Of a stretch of 64,000 bases of DNA, positions 20,687 through 32,600 are shown piece after piece (within the stretch, counting starts at the first letter, position 1; the number at the start of each line of letters is the position of its first letter). The position numbers were made by a program, and so were the translations under genes. The stretch covers positions 7,936,001 to 8,000,000 of the forward strand of contig JAGTYA010000024.1 in NCBI GenBank assembly GCA_024291935.2, in the 5' to 3' direction. The stretch is from Okapia johnstoni (Eukaryota; Chordata; Mammalia; Artiodactyla; Giraffidae). The notes beneath the pieces are model-generated. The model was not told the origin of the DNA. It did no database searches and saw nothing but the letters and a program-made list of their open reading frames with translations.

Positions 20687-23600
20687 CTAGTTGAATCTGG
20701 CCTTGGAAAAGTCCATCTCTGGATGCTGATCCATGAACCTGCGGAAACAAAGCAGGAAGGTGAGACAGGCCATCCGTCTCCCCCAAATTTGTCCCTCTCT
20801 TTCAGCCTCCAACATGAGGTCTAATCTGTCTAGAACTCTCAGCAACATGGTGCCATGTCGGGCAGGAGTGGGGGCCCCAAGGTCTCCCCGAGGCTGGATG
20901 CTGAGGTGCCAACACTGGCACTGCTTTTTCTGTTGGTGACGGTGACCGCCTATTACCCTTTCCTACCCTGCGGTGGCCTTGCCCTCAAGATGACCTCAGT
21001 AAGTGATTAGGGGAGGCAAGCCAAGGCTATAAAGCCATAAACTTGGCTGACTCATCCTGGAAGGGGCGGGGCAGCTCCTGTTTCTGCTCAGTAAACACTT
21101 GTTGCTGTCACCCAGGTCCCAGCCGTAGACACCTCCCCAAACCCTCATCTCTGCATCGCTCACTTCTTCAGAATCTCCTGTTTCTTCTGCTCATCCGAGG
21201 TCGGCAGCCCCATGGACTTCTGTCTCTGGTCGTACATCATCTTCTCCACCATGCTACGGGTCTCACTGTCCAAGTCTGACAGCTGGGGGCCAGAAAGTGA
21301 CAGGGTGGGGGAAGCCCTGGGGCCACCCAGGCCCCACACCTCCCGACCGCAGGTCCTCCAACCAGCCTGGGCTCACCTTGGAGTTCTCAGGGTTGATCTT
21401 CTTAGTATTGATCTCGGGGTCACTGGATACCAAGCGGCTCCACCACTCCATCTTGTTGATCTGAGAGGAAGAGGAGGACCACCCGGGGATGGGTGGTGGT
21501 TCGCTCTTGACCCTGGTGACCACCCCTCAGCTCTTTCAGAACCAAACTCTCTCCCAGCCACATCCTGCATCAGGCAACTGTGAGGCCTGAACTGGGACCT
21601 AGGGGCAGATGGGCAAGACCTCTGCCCTCCCAGGTGGCTGGGGGAGACAGACACGGAGACAGTCAGCATGATAAGGGAAAGAATAAAGTACAGAGGGAGA
21701 TACTCATCCAGGGTGGAGGGAGAGGTTAGGACGACACACATGGGCTGGGCCTTAAATGACATGCATGAACCACGTTAAAAAGCAGGGAAGGACATTCCAG
21801 GTGGGAGGAAATGCAAGGGGGAGGGCACAGACGGGTGAGTGAGAGGCAGCCAAGGCAGGTCAGGTAGGCCGGGCCAGGCAGTACGTGCCATGGGACACTT
21901 TCCTTGGGCCCTGGCACTTCACAGAGACCATGTTCGTTTACTGGGGTCTGTATCCCAGTTCTCTGAGAGGGGGAGGGGGAGAACGCGGGCTTCCCGAGGG
22001 GCACAGTTTTCTACGTCTTGTTCGCTGTTCTCCCTCCAGCACTTAGAACAGTCTCTGGCATGTAGGTGTTCAAGTATTTGTTGAATTGAATGCTTGTATC
22101 GATACAAACCTAATGGAGGGACTTCCCTGGTGGGTCCAGTGGTTAAGACTCCGAGCTCCCAAGGCAGGGGGCCCAGGTTTGATCCCTGGTCAGGGAACTA
22201 GATTTCATGTGCCGCAACCAAAGATCCCACATGCTACAAGGAAGATCCCGCACATGGCAACAAAGACCCAAAATAAAAACTAGGAAAAAACCTAATGGGC
22301 CTGGAGAAGGAAATGGCAACCTACTCCCTTATTCTTGCCTAGAAAAGTCCATGGACAGAGGAGCCTGGCAGGCTGCAGTCCATGGGGTTACATGACTGAG
22401 CATGTGTGCATGAGGGTGGAGGGAGATGGGTTGGTAGCAAGAAACTGGTAGAACAACAACAAAAACCTAATGGAAAGGAAAAGGCTTTGGTACTAAAGAC
22501 AATTCTGATCCTTAACTCCACCCTCGCCTAGAGGCAAAAGTTGGGCAGATATCTTGAGCTGCCCGTTTTCTGACTCTAAAATGTGCCAGACATACTATAA
22601 AAGTCTTATTGTGGGGATGAAATAAAATACGGCCCATCAGGCCCCCAGCAGGGCCCCCAAGTTCAGGAACAGCCAATCAGGACATAGGCCAGGAGGCAGG
22701 GCCTTTCGCACCTTCTCCAGATGCACCGTCACCACTTTGCCGTCCTCGATGAGCCATGAGCTCTCCTCGACCTTCACCTCGTTGTAGAGCTCCCCATCCA
22801 CGATCGCCAGCTGTCCCTTGAGCCCCACCCGGAGATGCCTCCGCTGGATGTCCACCACCACGTCCTTCCCCTTCAGCCGGAAGTTCACGCGGAAGGGCAC
22901 GGCCAGCTGCACGGAGCAGGAGAAGTTAGGAGGGGCCCCAGGCCGGCTCCTTCCCCGCCGCCCCAGCCCCCACACTCACGTCCAGCTCTGACAGGGTCTG
23001 GGTCCAGCGGTAACTGGGCAGGTCCGCCCCATTGCCGAGGTTGGGCTTCAGTTTCCCTTTGTCCTTCTCATCCTCCTCCTCCTCGTCCTCCTCGGCCTCC
23101 TGCTCACAATTGGGGTGCTCGGCTACTTGCCTGACAGACCCAGTCTGAACCCCACTGGCTGGCACGGCACATACAGCCACAGACAACACAGAAGACCTGG
23201 TCCCTGCCCAATCCATGGCCCACTGGGAGTCAGAGGTAAAACCTGTTTGGCTCTCTGCCGGCTCTGCCTGAGAGGAGCTCAGATGGGGAGAACGTGGGAC
23301 AGCTGGGGGGTGGTGGTAGTCAGAGACGCACCCTGGGGACCCAGCTGGCAGTCCCAGCCAAGGGACTGAGGAAAGAAGCCCAGCCCAGAGCAGGTCAGGA
23401 GGTAGCTGCCAGCAGAGTTGTTCCAAAGGAAAACCAGCCTGCCAAATGATCAGCTTCCTTCTTCTCTGTCTGGAGGGTGGGCACCCAGCCTCAGAGCAGA
23501 ACCTCTGAAGAGCTGAAGGAGTGGCCCAAGGATTATGTGGGAGCGGGAGAGAGAACATGCCCCAGGCACGTCAGAGAAACCCACCGCAGACCCTAGCCTA

Positions 23601-26600
23601 CCCGCATGGTGTCCATGCAGCACTGCCCATCTCTGGCTCCCTGGCTCCCCTGCCAAGGCTTAAATTAAGCCAGTGAGCTTTAGGGGGTTTTTTTAACCCA
23701 CTTTGGTCCAATGTGGGATCCTGGAGTACGGGGAGGATTCCCAAAGCTACGGGAATGGGGGGTGGGCCTTCCAGAAAAAGGGAGTGGCTGAAGAGCCCCA
23801 GAAGTTCCCAAACCCCTCCAGTCCATCTCACCTGCTTCCCTGGTGAGCCAAGACTGCCATTCTTGAGCTGGGCCTCCTGATTCTCGGCATCCTTTTTCTG
23901 TGGCAAAGGGGAAAACAGCTGGCAAGAGAGGCCCCACTTCTAGTGTCCATGGGGGTCAGGGGGTAGGGGAGGGAGGCCCACTCCTACCTGGTCAATTTCC
24001 AGCTGTAGCCTCTCGGCCTCCTCATCAGTCAGTTCCTTGATCTGGGGCCCAGAGGTCTCCGACTTGGCCTCCTTGGCCAACCTGGCTGCCCGCTCTGCCT
24101 TCTCCCGCCGCTCAGTCTCCTGCCGAGCTCGCTTCTCCCGCCGGGCCTTCTGTGCCAGCTGGTTGTGGTGGTTGAAGGTCTGTGTGATAAGCTGAGGAAG
24201 GAAGAGAAGACGATGAGGCATCAGAGGAGAAGACACGTTCCAAGACATGATGCCAGTCCCACTTCTGACTGCCTGGGCAAGACACTGCACTTAGAACCTC
24301 AGTTTCCACATCTTTAAAATGGGATTTAATACACATCTATCTCATTGAGTTGTAATGAGAATACCTGCAAAGTATCTGCTTCAATAAACAGCAATCACTG
24401 GAAAAAAAAAAAAGGCAGTCCAGGGACTGAAACCCAACACTGAAGTTGGACAGTTCAGTTCAGTCCTCAGTCGTGTCCGACTCTTTGACACCCCATGAAT
24501 CGCAGCACGCCAGGCCTCCCTGTCCATCACCAGATCCTAAAGTCTACCCAAACCCATGTCCATCGAGTCGGTGATGCCATCCAGCCATCTCATCCTCTGT
24601 TGTCCCCTTCTCCTGCCCCCAATCCTTCCCAGCATTAGGGTCTTTTCCAATGAGTAACTCTTCGCATGAGATGGCCAAAGTATTGGAGTTTCAGCTTCAA
24701 CATCGGTCCTTCCAATGAACACCCAGGACTGATCTCCTTTAGGATGGACTGGTTGGACCTCCTTGCAGGCCAAGGGACTCTCAAGAGTCTTCTCCAACAC
24801 CACAGTTCAAAAGCATCAATTCTTCTGCGCTCAGCTTTCTTCACAGTCCAACTCTCACATCCATACATGACCACTGGAAACACCACAGCCTTGACTAGAT
24901 GGACCTTTGTTGGCAAAGTAATGTCTCTGCATTCTAATCCAGGCTTTGTCACACACTAGCTATTCTATTTTTGGCAAATTACTTAACCTATTAATGGTAT
25001 TAATGGGTTTCCCTGGTGGCTCAGTGGTTAAACAATCTGCCTGCCAATGCAGGAGATGCAGGTTTGATCCCTGGGTCGGGAAGATCCCCTGGGAGCTTCA
25101 GAGTCCTAATCAGCGAGGATGAGTCCCTACCTCACAGGAATTTCAGGCAGATCAAATGGGAAGTGCTTTGAAAGTCCTTCACAGCTGAGTGAAGTTGTCA
25201 GAACTCCAGCCTCAGCCCCTGAGAAGCTTTTCCTCAGCTCTCAGGCCAGAAAGAGCTTTTTGGAGGGAAAATGCCAGCGTCTTCCTCCCCCCAGCCTGTA
25301 AGCTATCCATTTCAAATCTATCCTCTCCCATGACACCTTCCTAGGATGCTTCTAACCTGCTTCGTGCTAGCTGCCTCCCTCTGTGGCCCAATACTGTTAC
25401 CACCTGGTCTGGCTCTGTGGCCTTGGGCAAGGGAACGACTTTGACCTCTCTAAGCCTCAGTTTCATCAGCCGTCATGAAGAGCTGTATATGACACTTGTC
25501 AAGAGATTGGCACAGTCCTAGCCACAAACCGACCGCATATGAACCACTGGCTTCCCAACACCCCCTGCCTGGCTGAGGCTAACCCAGGGTCAGCTGGTGG
25601 AGAAGCACCTTCTCTGCTATGAAGATAACAACAGGAGTAATGGTTACCCCTCATGTTTTACACCAGAAGCTCCTGAAGTGTGGTCCCCGATACACAGAAG
25701 TTTTTAGCATTACCCAGAATTTGTTAGAAATGCTGAACCTCAGGCCCTACTCCAGGCCTACTGAATCAGAAATTCCAGGGGTATGGCCTAGCAATTTGTA
25801 CTCTTAACAAGCCCTCCTGGCCAATTCTCATGCATACTTGAGTCATACCTACATCTGAGATCCTGGCCTACTCCTTCTACCTATGGAACCCTGAGGTCAT
25901 CTCTCTGTTGCTTCTATAGTATTATTTCTAAAAGCAGTCTTTCGTAGCTGTTCTTTGCCTAGAACATCCTTGCCTCTATTCCCACGTCACCTCGCAAACA
26001 GCTTCTTATTCTCCAGGACCAGCTCAAATGTCTGTTGAATTTCACCTCTTCACCTTTGCCAGGCTCACAAATTTACCCAATGTAGGAAACCAAACTCCGT
26101 GTCAAGCCACACACCTGGAGGAGGCCTCGCAGGGCACCCACCACATCATCAGTGGTCAACAAACCGTCTTTCAAGAATCTCTGAGCTAGAGCTGGAGGGA
26201 AATTGATCTGCAAGAGTTGAGGGGAACCACGTGGGGCTCAGGGTCACCGAAGTCAGCCATGGGCTCCTAGGCCTAGGGCTCTGCCAGATGCCCTGTGGCT
26301 TCTCATTCATTGGGTACCAATTCCTCCTGTTACCCTCAAACCTCCAACTTCATGCCACATTACAGCATCTCCACACTCTTCGAGGTTAAAGGGTACCAAA
26401 GGCACCCCAAAACCAAATGGGTTAACAAAATGAGGTGTGTGTAAGAAAGAAATGAGCCACCTGAAGGCCACTGTGCTGTCAACAGAAGGGGTTGGTCATG
26501 GCCCAATTACACCAGCAGAGGCTGTTCCACCCTAATCAGGGAGACCTTGAACTCAGGCCATCTGCTAACCAGTGGCCAAGGGGAGGCAGAAGCGGGGCTG

Positions 26601-29600
26601 TGCCCTCTCCCAGCTCCAGTGAATCATGTCCCATGCGTCCTGTTCCTTCCCAGCTCCTGGAAGCAGATGAGGGCAGAGCTGAACCACCAGGCAGAGTCAA
26701 GGCCAGTCACAGCAGCCTCTGACCCCTCCTCCTAGCCTCTTCCCACTGGCTTTACCTGGGCCCAGGCCCAGACAGAGACCCCTGTGAGACTGTAGCCTAC
26801 TCAGGGTGCCAACTGGCAGACTGTCAGAGTCAAGCTTCTGTCGCTGGACTTGTCTTTGGGAACCAGAGCCCAGCAGAGTGAGGAAGGGGTGAGGAGGGCT
26901 GGGCCAGTTCTAGGCCCCAGAGTGTTTGGTGGGCATACCTGAACACAGCTTTCTCTGACCTAGCCTGGGTGACAGGAGAGTAAAGAGTGGGTCCCACCAG
27001 ACTGGCCAAGGAAGACTCCTGAGAGATATTTAAGCTAAACCCAAAGGCATGAGGTCCTGGACCTGACCATGGAGTGGGGGGACACGTCTGAGGGAGAAGT
27101 CACACTCCTGTTCTACAACTTCATATAAATGGACTAATTCAGTAAGTGCTCTTGTCTGTCTTCCTTTAGAAGGCTGAATAATATATATGTATGTGTGTGC
27201 TCAGTCGTGTCTGACTCTGCAACTCCATGGACTGTAGCCTGCCAGGCTCCTCTGTCCATGGAATTTTCCAGGCAAGAACACTGGAATGGATTGCCACTTC
27301 CTCCTCCAGGGGATCTCCCTGACCCAGGGATTGAACCTGCATCTCCTGTGTCTCCTGCATTGCAGGCAGATTCTGTACCTGCTGAGCCATCAGGGAAGCC
27401 CGAATAATCTTATATCACATGGATGTATGACATTTTGTTGCTTCATCTGTCAATGAATGCTTGGATTGCTTCCAGTTTTTGGCTCTTATGAACAGTGCTG
27501 CTATGGGTGTGCAAATCTCTCTTCAAGATCCTGCTTTCAGGGCTTCCCTGGTGGCTCAGTGGTAAAGAACCCACCTGCCAATGCAGCAGACACAGGTTCG
27601 ATCCCTGATCCAAGAAGATCCCACATGCCGCACAGCAACTAAGCCCGGGCACCACAACCACTGAGCCTGAGCTCTAGAGCCTGAGAACCGCAATTACTGA
27701 GCCCATGTGCTGCAACTATGGAAGCCCGTTCGCCCTAGAGACCACGCTCCGCTGCAAGAAAAGCCACCGCCACGAGCAGCCCATGCACCTCAACTAGAGA
27801 GAGGCCCCCACTTGCCACAACTAGAGAAAGTCCATGCAGTAATTCAGCCTCAGCACAGACAAAAATTTAAAAAAAAAAGATCCTGCTTCCAATTTCAGGG
27901 GACAAATGGGATTGCTGGATCACATGGCAGTTCTATTTTTAAATTTTCTGAGGCACTGCCATACTGTTTTCCACAGCAGCTGCACTATTTTAAATTCCCA
28001 CTAATAGTGCACAAGAGTCCCAATTTCTCCACAACCTTATCCAACACTTAAGTGTTTTCAGGGGGTTCTGACAGAATCCATCCTGGCGAGTGTGAGGTGA
28101 CATCTCACTGTGGTTTTTATTTGCCTTTCTCTAATGACTAGTGATACTGAGCTTCTTTTATAATAACAAAGAACTATAATCCACTTTTACCAGCAATGTC
28201 TGCAGAGTACCCTTTTTTCCCACATCCCTAGAAGCAATTAAAAAAATACATTTTTGTCAGTTTGACCAGACAAAAAGGCCATCTCACTGTTTAGTTCACC
28301 TACATTTCCTTGATTACTACTGAATGTAAGCATCTTTTCATATGCTCCTCATGGAATGGCCCATTTTTCCATTTATCCTTTTCTTGTCAACTTACAAGAG
28401 TTCCTGCATATTAAATCGGCTCCTAAATTTCATCTGTCCTCTGCATTGCACGTTTTTTCCAGATCTATTGTTGTTCAAATGACTATTTGTCATTGTGTCT
28501 CTTCTGCCACAGTTTCTATATCTGAAGAAACAAACGGCTATCTTTTATTCTATAGCTTCCAGGTTTCCATCCTTGCTAGGTCTCTTCCACACAAGGTTAT
28601 ACCTAGTTTCCTAGCTTTCCTTACTAAGCTCTTCTTGATCTGCAATTTATTTTTAGATATGGGTACAACAGGCTTCCCAGGTGGCACTAGTTGGCAATAC
28701 AGGAGACATAAGACACACAGGTTCGATCCCTGAGCCAGGAAGATCCCTTGGAGGAGGGCATGGCAACCCACTCCAGTATTCGTGCTTGGAAAATCCCATG
28801 GACAGAGGAGCCTGGCAGGCTACAGTCCATAGGGTCGCAAACAGTCAGACACAACTGAAGTGACTTAGTAAGCACACACATATGAATAAAACAAATGGTC
28901 TTACACTTTTGGTGCTTTTACAAATAGCCAGTTGTAGCAGAATGACTTATTAAATCATCCTTTGCCTATGAACTGAATTACCTTACTGGACACATCTTAA
29001 AGTTAGACTTTTTCTGAGTTCTCTGTTTCACTAGTCTATTTGTCTCTTCCTATGTCAATAACATACTGATTTGATCATTATGGCCTTTATGCAAATCCAT
29101 AATGCCTAGCCTCAAAATCTATAAAAACTGAAGTGTTTTTGTGTTTCTCCAAGTTTGAAGCATGAAGGTATTTACGGTCTTCATATCTTGGCATAAATAT
29201 GGATATACACTTCTCTGCAGAAATATCAATGTTTCATTACATTATGCTGCTCCTGACCCCTGGACTGGAGTAGAGTATATTATATACAGTATACGAACTG
29301 TGAAAGTGTTAGTCGCTCAGTCGTGTTTGACTCTTTGCAACCCCATGGACTGTAACCTGCCAAGTTCCTCTGTCCATGGAATTCTCCAGGCAAGAATACT
29401 AGAGGTAGTGGGTAGCGATTCCCTTCTCTGAGGGATCTTCCAGACCCAGGGATCCAACCCAGGGTCTCCTGCATTGCAGGCAGATTCTTTACCATCTGAG
29501 CCACCAGGGAAGCCCAAGAATTCAAGTTCACAGTCCCTTTTTTGAACCTATTGGGGCCAGACGTGTTTTGAGATTTAGAATTCTTTTGGATTTTAGGAGG

Positions 29601-32600
29601 CAATATAGTGCATATTTAACCTTAAAATCCAAAGAACTCTAAATTCCAAAATACATCTGGCCCCAAGAGGTTCAAAAAAGGGACTGTGAACTTGTACTCT
29701 CATGTGCCAGCGACATTTTTTATCCTCACAACAGCCTTGTGAAAGATTATCCCCTCTTCCGGGGGCAGCAGGGGGGAATGAGGCTCAGAATGTGATTCAT
29801 CCAAAGCCACAGTTGTCAAGCAGGGAGAGGGGCACACCAGAATTCAACCACATCTGCCTAGCTTCAGAGAACATGCTCTCAACCAATACAGTTGGAAAGG
29901 ACTTATCTGGTAGCCCGGTGCACAGCAGGTCCTCAACACAAAGGAGTTACTGGTGTTACAACTGGAGACCAGCTGGGAAGGCTGGACAGGTTTCTGCCTG
30001 CCTGAAAGTCCAACCAACCTCCTGGGAAAGAGCTCACTCTAAGGGAACAAAGAGGCAAGGAGCATAACAGAGGAACCAGCAGACATCCAACACAGAACAG
30101 CTACCATCACCCTTGTGATACGGCCGAGACACCACTTCTCAATATTGTTCATCTCTCTCTCTTCTGCCTGCTACCTTACTCACCCTTCATACCTCAGGCA
30201 CCTCTTCCTCAGCGTCTTCCTTGAGCCCCCAACCTAGGTTAGTTGCCATTTTATGCTCCTAGGACTCCTACCCAAACACCCACCACTTCCTCACTGTCTT
30301 TTTTTTGGTGGGGGGAGTAGAGTTTAGTAAAAGGTCTACACAGAGAGATCCACGAAAACAAAGACCATGTCTGTATTCACCTCTGCTATCCCGATGGCTC
30401 TGTTACAGTAACTAACACAGGCAAAGCGTTAAGTGCTCAATACATACTAATTAAATGAATGAATGCTGATATTTTATGATATTTTATGGAAGTCTGGCCC
30501 ACAGAAAAATAGGAGGTGCTAGTGCTAATACAGAAAGCATATTTGAGCCAGAAAGGGTCCTAAAGGTCAGTGAGTCCACCTTCTTCTGCTTGACAGGTGT
30601 GAAGATTAAAAAGACCAGAGAATTGGTAGGAAATCAACCAGGCCACACAGCTAGACCAAGAACCCAGGACTCCTACTCCAGGACGATGTTCTTACAACAG
30701 AGTAGCCTCAGACCAAGACACATTATCAAGCATCTCTGCTTGTTAGAACTCTGAGGCAGCAGGAAGCAGTTTGTAAAAATGTCTCCTTTTGTTTACTACG
30801 TCTCCTGTTTAACTGAAAACGACTGTCAAGTTTTCACAGGTCAGTGAAATGACATCTTCTTCATTATTTACCAATCTTCAAAAATATAATTACAATCTAG
30901 GGAATCAGAAGACATTCAAAGTCTCAGAACCTGTACCACAAAGCACAATCCTCAGGAATCACCTCACAGCAGTCAGAATGGCTATCATCAAAACATCTAC
31001 GAATAATAAATGCTGGAGAGGATGTGGAGAAAAGGGAACCCTCCTACACTGTTGGTGCAAGCGTAAGTTGGTGCAGCCACCATGGAGAACAGTATGGAGA
31101 TTCCTTAAAAAACTAAAAATAAGAGTTACCATATGATCCAGCAATCCCACTCCTAGGCATATATTCAGAATAGACAAAAATTCTAATTTGAAAAGATACA
31201 TACACTCCAATGTTCACAGCAGCTCTACTTACAACAGTTAAGACATGAAAGCTATTGGACATCTACATGTCCAATGACACATGAATGCATAAAGATGATG
31301 TGGTGTACACACACACAGAGGAATATTACTCAGCCATTAAAAAAATAAAATAAAATAATACCATTTGCAACATCACGGATGGACCTAGATTATCATACTA
31401 ACTAAAGTAAGTCAGAGAAAGACAAATATCGTATGATATCACTTATATGTGGAATCTAAAAAAATGATACAAATGAACTTATTTACAAAACAGAACTAGA
31501 TCCACAAACATAGAAAATAAACTTATGGTTACCAAGGTGGGGGGGTAAACTGGGGATTTGGGATTAACAGATACACACTGCTGCTGCTGCTAAGTCGCTT
31601 CAGTCGTGTCCGACTCTGTGCGACCCCATAGACGGCAGCCCACCAGGCTCCCCCATCCCTGGGATTCTCCAGGCAAGAACACTGGAGTGGGTTGCCATTT
31701 CCTTCTCCAGTGCATGAAAGTGAAAAGTCAAAGTGAAGTCGCTCAGTCATGTCCGACTCTTAGCGACCCCATGGACTGCAGCCCACCAGGCTCTGCTGTC
31801 CAAGGGATTTTCCAGGCAAGAGTACTGGAGCGGGGTGCCATTGCCTTCTCCGTGACACACACTACTATATACAAAATAGATTAAAAAAAAAAAAAAAACA
31901 AGGACCTACTGTATAGCACAGGGAACTATATTCAATTTCTTATAATAACCTATAACGGAAAAGAACCTAAAATATATATATATACACACACATATAGGAA
32001 ATAGACAATTAAAAAAAAAAAACCACCATCACTATTCTCACATTCCTGAACTTTGGGTCAGAGAATCTGAGAAGACTAGGATTGGCTGGCTTTGAGTTTT
32101 CCTATACCTCTGTCTTCTAAGCTCAATTTCTAACATTTGCCTGCTCTCATCTCCCAATGAGGTAATTAGAGAAAACCTGGGCTTCCCTGGTGGCTCACAC
32201 GGTAAAGAATCTGCCTGCAATGCAGGAAACCCAGGTTCAATCCCTGGGTTGGGAAGATCCCCTGGAGAAGGGAATGGCTACCCACTCCGGTATGCTCGCC
32301 TGGAGAATTTCATGGACAGAGGAGCTTGGAGGGCTACAGTCCATGGGGTCACAAAGAGTCGGACATAACTGAGAGACTAACGCTTTTACTTTTCTCAATG
32401 GAGAAAAGGAACCAAGAAGCGTTGTGTAAGGGGCAGAAGGCAGTTTTACATGAGACTCTGGATCCAACCCTGGCTCTCCCATAACTCAGTTCAAGAATTT
32501 GGACAACCCTGGCTCTCCTATAACTCACACCAATTTCCTCATTTGTAAATGGGGACAGTAACACCTGCTCCTCAAACGGTTAAAGGACCATGGGAAATAG

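Larger units (their letters stand above)
27100..28160 (-). mobile_element. L1 fragment split by two SINEs
   Basis: Antisense L1 pieces (27100-27175, 27409-27524, 27889-28160) rejoin when the Bov-tA and CHR insertions are removed. 28160-28669 and 28880-29290 are AT-rich and not assigned. Confidence 0.65.
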
